From positions 82,500,779 through 82,564,778 of the forward strand of contig CM035808.1 of the NCBI GenBank assembly GCA_020466095.1: a DNA stretch of 64,000 bases. The letters are read 5' to 3'. Below, piece by piece: positions 20,448 through 28,566 of this stretch. Source of the stretch: Chlorops oryzae. Lineage: Eukaryota > Arthropoda > Insecta > Diptera > Chloropidae. The notes beneath the pieces were generated by a model that did no database searches, was not told the DNA's origin, and was given only the letters and a program-made list of their open reading frames with translations. The position numbers were made by a program, and so were the translations under genes. Position 1 is the stretch's first letter. Every line of letters starts with the position of its first letter.

Positions 20448-21056
20448 TTAATCTTCAGAATCGCTGTTTTCTTCTTCCTGGTCCGTGGGCGTGCCCATGA
20501 AGGGTTTCACCTGTCCCACGTGTGCCGTCCTTGTTTGCCTTTGGTCTCGGAACTCGATGATGACCGGTGAGGAGTACCCTGTCACTTGGTACGGGCCATC
20601 GTACTTTGGGGCTAGCTTGGCGGCGAAACTCTCCACTGCTTTTGACAGCGGGTGGGTTTTGACCAGTATGTAGTCTCCGATACCTGGTCTCCATTCTCTT
20701 CTTCGAAGATTATGAAATCGGGCCTGGTCTTGGCTTGCCCGCACCTGGTTTTGCCTTACCACTTCAAACACCTCTTTGAGCCGTTCCATCCTCTCTTCCA
20801 CGGTCATATGATCTACGGTGAGTTTAGAGGAGCATTCATCGTATAACTGCTTCGGTAGTCGAGGTTCCCGACCCTGTGTGAGGAAGGCTGGACTATATCC
20901 AGTGCTTTCGGCAGTGCTGCTGTTAATGGCCAGGGATAGCTCCGGTAGTAGTTGATCCCAGTGTTTGTGTTGGTCTTCGGTGTACTGAGCCAGCATAGTC
21001 TTGATGATTCGGTTTGCTCTTTCGGTCGGGTTTTCCTGGGGGGTATATGGGGCAGT
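20448..21056 (-). pseudogene. pol: Integrase C-terminal part of element 3 (separated by element 4)
   Basis: Just left of element 4 the minus strand reads TAPYTPQENPTERANRIIKT, the catalytic-core segment with the glutamate (Q-E-N), then MLAQYTEDQHKHWDQLLPEL and the C-terminal domain (VGDYILV-type motif: IGDYILVKTH; APKYDGPYQVTGY). It ends at a stop at 20448. It continues the pol frame broken at 28567 by the insertion of element 4. This piece itself is open. Confidence 0.88.
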
Positions 21057-21601
21057 TGAAATATACTTGCAATGAAAACGAAATGTTTTTCGTTTGTGGT
21101 CAAAATCTGACTGTCTTTATTTGAAAAATGCATCAGTATTTATACTAATTTTCTTAAGATTAAAATGCTATTATAATCATAAATTCTTATATTTTATTGT
21201 ATCGACAATTGACGAAGGAAACTGAAATATGAAACAAAATCGAACTTCTCAAATGACCGGCCGAAATTCGTTTAATAAGCATTTGATGGAGTTTAGCCTT
21301 GAACTCATTTAAACTGTACATATTTGAATGCACTTGGGCAGTGAGCCCGAAATCACATAAGCCGAATAGAAAGTGAATGCACTTTGAATGCACTTGGCCA
21401 GCGAGACCGAAAGAGGTGTCGGATGACGCTTTAGCTTGTGCGGCTTGAGCATGGGTTTTCATGTTCTTTATTGCATTTCATTCTTTACTTCTTTTTGTGT
21501 TCATTTGGCTTGCCTTTAAATTGTATGTATGTTGAATGGCTTTTGGTTGATCTGTATATTTAGCTCATTGTCAATATGTCGATATAAGTACATATGCTAC
21601 A
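21057..21601 (-). repeat. 3' LTR of element 4
   Basis: 545 bp, plus-strand ends TGAAATATAC...ATATGCTACA. It differs from the 5' LTR at three sites (near 21160, 21320 and 21560). Confidence 0.96.
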
Positions 21602-21616
21602 CCTTCCGCTTTTGGA
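21602..21616 (-). other. Polypurine tract of element 4
   Basis: Minus strand TCCAAAAGCGGAAGG directly before the LTR start TGTAGC. Confidence 0.75.
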
Positions 21617-21778
21617 AGAATGATCACACCTTTGTGTGATTATTCTTAGTACAATGTATGAATTGTTAAATAATATTTCAATAATTTCTAAATAATATTT
21701 TAAATGATTTTATTTTGTTTTAATTTGAAGATAATATTTTATTTGTTTATTTATACATATACAAAAGAATAATACTTA

Positions 21779-24700
21779 TTATGTTAATAGCTTAAGTCTA
21801 TTTTTATGCATAATTATGGTCTTATTGTTATATTTTAAATGAAAATTGTTTCTATTATCTATTTTTTCTACAACATAAGGGCCCCTGTATGTATTGTCTA
21901 ACTTATGACCTGTGTCATCTTTTACCAAAACTAAATCTCCTAATTTTATATCTATGCTATTTACATTTTTGTCATAATTGGTTTTTTGCTTCAATTTACT
22001 GTTATGCAGCATTCTGTGTGCCCTTTCCTGTGCAACCTGAAGTCTAAATTTGACTTCTTTGTCGTATGAATCGTAGTTGTAAAGGGGTTCAATAGTCGTG
22101 TGTTCTAAGAATTCGTATTTTGGTGGTTTTTTACCGAAAACTAATTCGAACGGACAGTAACCATGTATTGTGGATGGCGTAGTGTTGTAGCAATAGCTGA
22201 AATATTTTAGCCATTCATCCCAATCGGTTTTTTCCGTTGATATATAAGAACGTATGTACTCGTTAAATGTTCGGTGTACTCTTTCTACTGACCCTAACGT
22301 TTGGTGATGGTAAGGAGTAGACGTTCGATGATCAATTTTCAGAAGTTTGCATAATTCATCAAAAATATTATTTTTGTACTCGGTTCCCATGTCAGTAATG
22401 ATTGCCTTAATTGAACCATAGGTTAAAATGAGACTGTCAAAAATTGCTTTAGCTACTATTTTAGCATGTTTACTAGGAATTGGGACTGCTACTAGATATT
22501 TTGTTAAGTCACAAAGAATGGTAACAGCATATTCATTGCCGTTTTCTGATCTTGGTAAAGGGCCTATTGTGTCTATTTGTACTATTTCAAAGGCCTTAAT
22601 AGGTGTTTCTGTTATTGTCATGGGTTCTTTGTTATGTTTAAATGTTTTATTTTTATGACATTGTATACATTGTTTTACATATTTTTTAATATCGCGCGAC
22701 ATATTTTTCCATTTGTAGTATTGACGTATCTTATTAGTCATTCGATTGATACCTGGGTGGCCACCAGTTACAGGATCATCGTGATACTGCTTTAGTATTT
22801 GCTCTATAGTTTTCCTATCAGAAATATGAGTAATTTTTGGAGTAATTGCAATGATCAGTTGCTTAAGTATTTTATTGCCCTTTTCTTTAAATTTATCCGG
22901 ATTTATATATTCAAATAATTTATCTTCCATCGATATTTGCAATTTGTTGATGCCTATGTTGTCGGTTACTTTTATTAACCTAGGAAATAATTGACCTAAA
23001 TCAATTTTCCCATTAACAACGAGATCATCAATATTAATATAGCTACAAACCTGTTTTCCTTTCCTCAAAATTAGTTGGGGAGGGTTAAAGGTGAGCTTGA
23101 CATGTCTTCTAACTTCGTATTTATATAGCGCTTCATATATGTTGGGCTTGATTATTTCGATTTCAGTTGACTCTTTTAAATTACTCGTTTTTTCTCTGTT
23201 CATTGATCTTGTCGTTATAAAAATGTTGTTGTCTTTTTCTTGTGTCATTTTCTTTAAGTCGGTTATATCTATGCGAGATAGCGCGTCTGCTACATAGTTT
23301 TCTTTTCCTGCAATAAACTCCACCACAAAGTCATATTCCTCTAAATCCAGTCGTATGCGTGTCAATTTGGAAGAGGGGTTCCTCATTGAGAATAGGTATG
23401 TTAGTGGACGATGATCTGTTTTTATAAAAAATTGTTTTCCATACACATATGGTTTAAAGTAGTTAATTGCCCAATGTATAGCAGCAAGCTCTTTTTCGAT
23501 AGTGGACTTATTGCATTCACCTTTTGTAAATGAACGCGAGGCAAATGCAACTGGTAGTTGTTTATCATCGTGTTGCTGTGCTAAAACTGCTCCACAAGCA
23601 AAACCACTAGCGTCTGTTGTAATGTAAAAAGGTTTCTCGAAATCAGGATATTGTAAAATTTGTGGTTTAAGTAATGAATTTTTGAGATACTGAAAACAGT
23701 TTTCACATTCTTCTGTCCATTCAAATGTTACATTTTTCCTGCATAATCTTGTTAAAGTTCTAGAATATTTTGCAAAATTTTCGATAAATCTTCTATAATA
23801 GTTACAGAATGCTACAAAACGTTTAACTTCGTCTGCTTTTTTCGGTGTAGGATAATTCAAAACAACGTCATATTTATTTTCATCAGGTAAAATGCCTTTG
23901 TCGGTGCATTTGTGTCCTAAATAAGTCACTTCTCTGTTAAAGAACAAACATTTATCTGGATGCAATTTTAAATTGTATTTTCGGCAAATAGAAAATACGT
24001 CTCGGAGATTTTTAATCATGTGCTTTTCCGAGCATCCCAGAACTACTAATTCGTCCATATATAAGAAAGCTTGTGCCGGTGACAATCCTGAAAAAGCTAT
24101 TGTCATCATACGTTGGAACGAATTAGGTGCAATCTTCAAGCCATATGGTAATCTTTTGAATTGGTATGATCCTTTATCAGTTGAAAATGATGTTATGTTT
24201 CTTGATGATTTTTCTAATTCAATTTGATGAAAACCGGACGTTAAGTCCAAGCAAGAGAAAAATCTGGCTCTTCCAAGCTGATCGAGTATGTCATCTATCC
24301 TCGGTAAAGGAAATTTATCCGCCGTTAATTTCTTGTTAATTGCCCTATAGTCCACAACCAATCTCCATCGTTTTTCGTTACTGCCCGGAAGTGATTTTTT
24401 CGGAACTAATAATATGGGACTATTGTACTCTGAGACAGAAGGTTCTATGATGTCATCTTTTATGAGCTTATCTACCTGTTTAACAATCTCCTCCTTATGC
24501 GCATGGGGTATGCGATAATTTTTTCTATACACCGGTTCCTTGTCTTTGAGATGTAATTTTTGTTTATAGAAATTATTGGTTAAGACGGTATCTGTTTCTA
24601 ATGCAAAAATATCGACATATTCTGTACATAACTTATTTAGGTGTTCATATGCGAATTTTGGGAAATTTTTACGTAGTTTCTTTAACTTTTCTTCCGAATT

Positions 24701-25405
24701 TTTATCTGATTTATTTGTTTTAATTATTTCGTAGTTTTCTAAATTTTCTGTTTGTAGCTGTAAATTTTCTATGGTTGTATTTTTATTTGTGGTATTAAGG
24801 ATTCTTACAAAAATTTTATCTTGATTTGCGATGGTATTGGCTATGAAGATGCCGTTATGAATTTCTTGTTGAGGAATTAAAATATTACTGAAATTGCTTT
24901 TTATATTAATTAATCGGATTACCTCAGATCTAGCTGGTATTGTTATTGCGTTTACTTGAGTGGAATTGGTCATAGGGATGGCAATATCTTCGTAATGGTC
25001 ATATGGTCTCAATATTAGCCAATCTTGATTTGGTTGATAATCTATTAGACATTTGTACTTTTTTAGAAAATCCAAGCCCAAAAGTCCTGCACAAGGGATT
25101 GGAAAATCATCATTTACTACGTGAAATTCGTGTTTTATTAATAAATCCTCACATATAAGATCTGTGTTTATTGTTCCCATCGTTTTTATTGAACCTTGTC
25201 CTATTCCATTTAGTGTTAAATGTTGAGAGATGTTAATAAGATTTTTCTTGCTGTTGTTAATGTAGCCATTTTTAAAAATGGATATATCGGCACCTGTATC
25301 GACTAAAAATGTGTTAGCAATATTATTTAAAAGGATTTTTGTGGTTATGTAGCTATTAAAATGCAAATTAAAGGTATATAGAGTGGTGGTTGCGCTGTTT
25401 AATTT
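21779..25405 (-). CDS. pol: pol of element 4: protease, RT, RNase H, integrase
   Basis: An open frame of about 1200 codons overlaps the end of gag in another frame, so expression probably uses a -1 shift. Domains in order, counted from 25366: protease (LVDTGADISIF at ~21, LLGLDFL at ~103), RT (WRLVVDYRAINKK ~340, LDLTSGFHQIELE ~378, catalytic box FLYMDELVVLG ~442), RNase H (TTDASGFACGAVLAQ ~590, IKTDHRPLTYLF ~655), integrase with H2C2 finger (HDDPVTGGHPGIN ... CIQCHK ~870-905) and D,D,E core (QIDTIGPLPR, ITDMGTEYKNN, SVERVHRTFNEY), and a C-terminal domain (IKLGDLVLVKDD). The RT box reads YMDE where YMDD is expected, a change at a catalytic aspartate. Otherwise it is intact. The nominal start at 25366 is a TTG and is probably not a real initiation site. 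Confidence 0.93.
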   Translation of the reverse strand, partial: KLNSATTTLYTFNLHFNSYITTKILLNNIANTFLVDTGADISIFKNGYINNSKKNLINISQHLTLNGIGQGSIKTMGTINTDLICEDLLIKHEFHVVNDDFPIPCAGLLGLDFLKKYKCLIDYQPNQDWLILRPYDHYEDIAIPMTNSTQVNAITIPARSEVIRLINIKSNFSNILIPQQEIHNGIFIANTIANQDKIFVRILNTTNKNTTIENLQLQTENLENYEIIKTNKSDKNSEEKLKKLRKNFPKFAYEHLNKLCTEYVDIFALETDTVLTNNFYKQKLHLKDKEPVYRKNYRIPHAHKEEIVKQVDKLIKDDIIEPSVSEYNSPILLVPKKSLPGSNEKRWRLVVDYRAINKKLTADKFPLPRIDDILDQLGRARFFSCLDLTSGFHQIELEKSSRNITSFSTDKGSYQFKRLPYGLKIAPNSFQRMMTIAFSGLSPAQAFLYMDELVVLGCSEKHMIKNLRDVFSICRKYNLKLHPDKCLFFNREVTYLGHKCTDKGILPDENKYDVVLNYPTPKKADEVKRFVAFCNYYRRFIENFAKYSRTLTRLCRKNVTFEWTEECENCFQYLKNSLLKPQILQYPDFEKPFYITTDASGFACGAVLAQQHDDKQLPVAFASRSFTKGECNKSTIEKELAAIHWAINYFKPYVYGKQFFIKTDHRPLTYLFSMRNPSSKLTRIRLDLEEYDFVVEFIAGKENYVADALSRIDITDLKKMTQEKDNNIFITTRSMNREKTSNLKESTEIEIIKPNIYEALYKYEVRRHVKLTFNPPQLILRKGKQVCSYINIDDLVVNGKIDLGQLFPRLIKVTDNIGINKLQISMEDKLFEYINPDKFKEKGNKILKQLIIAITPKITHISDRKTIEQILKQYHDDPVTGGHPGINRMTNKIRQYYKWKNMSRDIKKYVKQCIQCHKNKTFKHNKEPMTITETPIKAFEIVQIDTIGPLPRSENGNEYAVTILCDLTKYLVAVPIPSKHAKIVAKAIFDSLILTYGSIKAIITDMGTEYKNNIFDELCKLLKIDHRTSTPYHHQTLGSVERVHRTFNEYIRSYISTEKTDWDEWLKYFSYCYNTTPSTIHGYCPFELVFGKKPPKYEFLEHTTIEPLYNYDSYDKEVKFRLQVAQERAHRMLHNSKLKQKTNYDKNVNSIDIKLGDLVLVKDDTGHKLDNTYRGPYVVEKIDNRNNFHLKYNNKTIIMHKNRLKLLT

Positions 25406-26637
25406 TGTTGTGGAGTTTGCAGGTTTTCCGATTGTTCGTTATTAGTAATTGTACGTACTTGTCTGTTATTTTGTCCTCTGTTATCATTATTCGGTCTGCC
25501 TCTGTTGTGCGAGTTGAAATGGGAATTATTGTTGTTGTAGTAGCCTCTGCTGTAATTGTTAGAGTAGCGTCCACGTCCACGGCCACGACCACGGTATCCC
25601 GTAGTTTGACCACGCCTACTATGATTAAAGTTGTACCGATTTGTGTAATTCGATCTTGAACTACCTCGCGTGTAAAACATGACATTGCTAGGTTGGGTGA
25701 GAGTATCATTGGTTGCTTCTACGAATTTAGAAACAACTGAGTCTAAAGTGTCAAATTGACCACTTTTAATGATCATTTTAACTTCAGGATTTGTGGTATT
25801 TACCTTAAAAGATTCTACCGCTACCTGTGTTGAGTATGATGATGCTAATTCAGGTGGCATGCCATCAGAAATATAAGCATTTTCTAATTGTTTTGTAAGT
25901 TCTATTATTTCTTTAGTAAAGTCATTAGCTGATTTTCGCTCTTGCTTTATGTTTTTAATTTTTGCTTGGAGAACTTTGGCTGATTCGCCTTTACATTTAG
26001 AAATTAATTTGAGTTTAATGTCTATTAAAGTGTTTTCAGTGGTAATAAGCTTTCTTGAGTCTCCTTTCAGCTTTGTTTTCACGATATTGACTGCCAAATC
26101 TTCATGGGTTCCTACAACTGATTTAAGAAGATCTATTGAATCGATGAATGATTGCAAATTCTGAGGTGGACCATCGAATTCGTGCACGATTGACGCTGCC
26201 AATCTCAAAAAGTCTTGTTGAGACATATTGTCGGTTTGAGATAATATTTGGGGTGTGGAATCTTCGTTTTGATATTCTGAATCGCTAGAACTTTCTTGTG
26301 ATTGTTCTATATCTAGTTGAGAGAGATCTACCTCTATTGGTTTATCTAAAGTGTGCGAAATATTTTTATTCATTCCATGTTTATTCAATATTCTTAAAAG
26401 TTTATCTCTTTTTTCCCAGAAAATTTCTAAACCCTTTGATTTCTGTTGCTTCGTTAATTTTTCATAATGTGCCCTTAGTGTGCCTCTTATTTGATTGGTA
26501 ATGTCGATCAAATAAGTTAAATGGTTTTTAACCGTTTCTGGTCGTATGTAAACGTTTTTATTTACTCTTTTATAGACTGTATTGAAATTTTGACTTTGAT
26601 TTTCTAAACATTTTTGTACTAATGACCATCGTTCCAT
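25399..26637 (-). CDS. gag: gag of element 4
   Basis: A 412-codon ORF from ATG at 26637 (an in-frame TTG two codons upstream is less likely). The N-terminal half is helical and charged, a Ser/Glu-rich stretch (SQESSSDSEYQNEDS) leads into a capsid-like domain (FLRLAASIVHEFDGPPQNLQ). The C-terminus is Arg/Gly/Asn-rich (RGRGRGRGRYSNNYSRGYY) and has no CCHC knuckle. RG-rich nucleic-acid-binding tails in place of knuckles are usual in the 412/mdg1 clade. It ends 11 nt after the small ORF's side of the region is cleared and overlaps the pol frame at its 3' end. Confidence 0.9.
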   Translation of the reverse strand: MERWSLVQKCLENQSQNFNTVYKRVNKNVYIRPETVKNHLTYLIDITNQIRGTLRAHYEKLTKQQKSKGLEIFWEKRDKLLRILNKHGMNKNISHTLDKPIEVDLSQLDIEQSQESSSDSEYQNEDSTPQILSQTDNMSQQDFLRLAASIVHEFDGPPQNLQSFIDSIDLLKSVVGTHEDLAVNIVKTKLKGDSRKLITTENTLIDIKLKLISKCKGESAKVLQAKIKNIKQERKSANDFTKEIIELTKQLENAYISDGMPPELASSYSTQVAVESFKVNTTNPEVKMIIKSGQFDTLDSVVSKFVEATNDTLTQPSNVMFYTRGSSRSNYTNRYNFNHSRRGQTTGYRGRGRGRGRYSNNYSRGYYNNNNSHFNSHNRGRPNNDNRGQNNRQVRTITNNEQSENLQTPQQN

Positions 26638-26651
26638 TACCAATAGAACAA

Positions 26652-26870
26652 TTAAACTTTGTCTAACTCATTGGCCTGACTGGTGTAACGCTTTTTTAAA
26701 AATCGATTATGCTTTGAATAAAGTTTGAATGCGAATTCTAGACATGCTATAACCGTCAAAATGATTAATAGAATTTTAATTGTAAGCAAATCAATAGGTT
26801 CTGATTCTACTGTAACTTCATTTACTACGTTGGCTTTTGGGTCAACTATTCTGGAATTTTGACCGCCCAT
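26652..26870 (-). CDS. Small membrane-protein ORF of element 4
   Basis: A 72-codon ORF from ATG to TAA, ending 14 nt before the gag ATG. The N-terminus MGGQNSR fits the N-myristoylation consensus (Gly2, Ser6). A hydrophobic segment LLTIKILLIILTVIACLEF (residues ~28-47) looks like one transmembrane helix, followed by a basic tail (KHNRFLKKRY). Small ORFs before gag occur in 412-type elements. The combination of lipid anchor and membrane helix suggests a membrane-associated accessory protein. This role is inferred. Confidence 0.75.
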   Translation of the reverse strand: MGGQNSRIVDPKANVVNEVTVESEPIDLLTIKILLIILTVIACLEFAFKLYSKHNRFLKKRYTSQANELDKV

Positions 26871-27282
26871 TGTAAAATTGAATAATAGGAAAAGACAATT
26901 TTATGCGTTTCGACGTTTAGCTATACGTGTTATTGTTTTGAAAACTCCGATCGAATGTAAAATTTCAATGTCTTTTGACGTCAAAATGTCGTCGGCATTT
27001 ATTTGAATAACCTCGTATGACAAAAGTTAATTATTTTGGATTTATTGTCCGAAATTTCTGCCCATAGAAACAATTTTCAAAATAATGAGATTAATTTTTC
27101 TAGCGGAAGTGTGCACCAATTTATTTTACTATATATATACTTATATGTATATATATTTAAAATTTTCAAGTGAATCAAAACAAATTTTTATAACGCTATT
27201 TCTATGCAAATGTATTGGAACAAAAAAAAATTTTATTTTGACTTTGCGAACATCGCACTGAGTCAAAATACACAAAAAAATA

Positions 27283-27490
27283 TTTTAATGCGGCATTGCT
27301 TTTTCAGCACCACATTTCCTGTTGGGGTCTTCTTTAATGCGGCGTTGCTTTTTCAGCACCACATTTCCTGTTGGGGTCTTCTTTAATGCGGCGTTGCTTT
27401 TTCAGCACCACATTTCCTGTTGGGGTCTTCTTTAATGCGGCGTTGCTTTTTCAGCACCACATTTCCTGTTGGGGTCTTCTTTAATGCGGC
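27283..27490. repeat. 49-bp tandem repeat in the leader of element 4
   Basis: TTTAATGCGGCGTTGCTTTT recurs at 27333, 27382, 27431 and 27480 (period 49), with a first slightly different unit at 27283 (GCGGCATTG). The unit derives from the 3' end of the basic ORF. Because 49 is not a multiple of 3, each repeat changes reading frame, and only the first unit read belongs to the ORF. Confidence 0.93.
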
Positions 27491-27854
27491 GTTGCTTTTG
27501 CTTCAGGTCCTCATTAAATTCCTGTAGTGTTTTGCAGTAGAAGACTTTCCTGGTGGGGTCTTCCTTTTTCCTTTTTAGTTCATCAGTCACGTGGAGTAGC
27601 TCTTTGCAATAGAAAATCTTGTTGCTGTTGTTCCTTTCGTGGCCCAATTGGTTTAGGAGATATGCTCGCTTTCTTAGTAGTTTATTTCGCCAACCTCCTC
27701 TTCGTTTAGGTGGGCGTGCCAGTGGTATTTTAGTAAGTTTTTCGTCCAAGTTTTCTTGATTTTTTCTTCTCGCCTGGTATTCTTTGATGGTGAGTGGTCT
27801 AGGCCCCGCTGAATGGTCCGCTTCCAACGCCTCTTTTAATGTTGGTTTTTCCAT
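27432..27854 (-). CDS. Basic leader ORF of element 4
   Basis: A 140-codon ORF from ATG at 27854 (MEKPTLKEALEADHSAGPRP...). It is highly basic (ARPPKRRGGWRNKLLRKRAY) and contains two copies of a motif K-x-FYCK-x-L followed by KEDPxRK (NKIFYCKELLH...KKEDPTRKVFYCKTLQEF...KEDPNRKC). No known domain. It ends within the 49-bp tandem repeats, which probably truncated or extended it. A nucleic-acid-binding role is only a guess. Confidence 0.5.
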   Translation of the reverse strand: MEKPTLKEALEADHSAGPRPLTIKEYQARRKNQENLDEKLTKIPLARPPKRRGGWRNKLLRKRAYLLNQLGHERNNSNKIFYCKELLHVTDELKRKKEDPTRKVFYCKTLQEFNEDLKQKQRRIKEDPNRKCGAEKATPH

Positions 27855-28002
27855 AAGCAACGCGATGAAATTCTGCCAAAATTTATTTAATTATTCCGAT
27901 CCCCGTATATTCATACTGAATATCAGTCGGGATATATTAAAAATATTTGTAATTAATTTTTTTTTCTTTAGGCGAGTCCCCGTATATTCTTTTCCAGAAT
28001 AT

Positions 28003-28017
28003 CTGGCAGGATCGCCA
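28003..28017 (-). other. Primer-binding site of element 4
   Basis: Minus strand TGGCGATCCTGCCAG directly after the LTR end. The TGG start is as expected for a tRNA 3'-CCA primer. I could not name the tRNA. Confidence 0.6.
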
Positions 28018-28562
28018 TGAAATATACTTGCAATGAAAACGAAATGTTTTTCGTTTGTGGTCAAAATCTGACTGTCTTTATTTGAAAAATGCATCAGTAT
28101 TTATACTAATTTTCTTAAGACTAAAATGCTATTATAATCATAAATTCTTATATTTTATTGTATCGACAATTGACGAAGGAAACTGAAATATGAAACAAAA
28201 TCGAACTTCTCAAATGACCGGCCGAAATTCGTTTAATAAGCATTTGATGGAGTTTAGCCTTGAACTCATTTAAACTGTAGATATTTGAATGCACTTGGGC
28301 AGTGAGCCCGAAATCACATAAGCCGAATAGAAAGTGAATGCACTTTGAATGCACTTGGCCAGCGAGACCGAAAGAGGTGTCGGATGACGCTTTAGCTTGT
28401 GCGGCTTGAGCATGGGTTTTCATGTTCTTTATTGCATTTCATTCTTTACTTCTTTTTGTGTTCATTTGGCTTGCCTTTAAATTGTATGTATGTTGAATGG
28501 CTTTTGGTTGATCTGTATATTAAGCTCATTGTCAATATGTCGATATAAGTACATATGCTACA
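28018..28562 (-). repeat. 5' LTR of element 4
   Basis: 545 bp, partner of 21057-21601. Confidence 0.96.
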
Positions 28563-28566
28563 CAGT

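Larger units (their letters stand above)
26871..28002 (-). other. Leader of element 4
   Basis: Untranslated leader between PBS and the small ORF. It contains the basic ORF at 27432-27854 and the 49-bp repeats at 27283-27490. The remainder (26871-27280) is AT-rich with no feature recognised. Confidence 0.7.
21057..28562 (-). mobile_element. Element 4: 412/mdg1-like LTR retrotransposon, nearly complete
   Basis: The 7506-bp element has 545-bp LTRs that differ at only 3 positions by my reading, and a 4-bp target duplication CAGT (21053-21056 and 28563-28566). On the minus strand it carries a leader with a basic ORF, a small membrane-protein ORF, gag and a single open pol. RT and neighbouring text (CSEKHMIKNL, FVAFCNYYRRF, HRPLTYLFSM) match the 412/mdg1 clade. 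It interrupts the integrase of element 3. It is the youngest LTR insertion in the window by LTR identity and by nesting. Confidence 0.94.
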
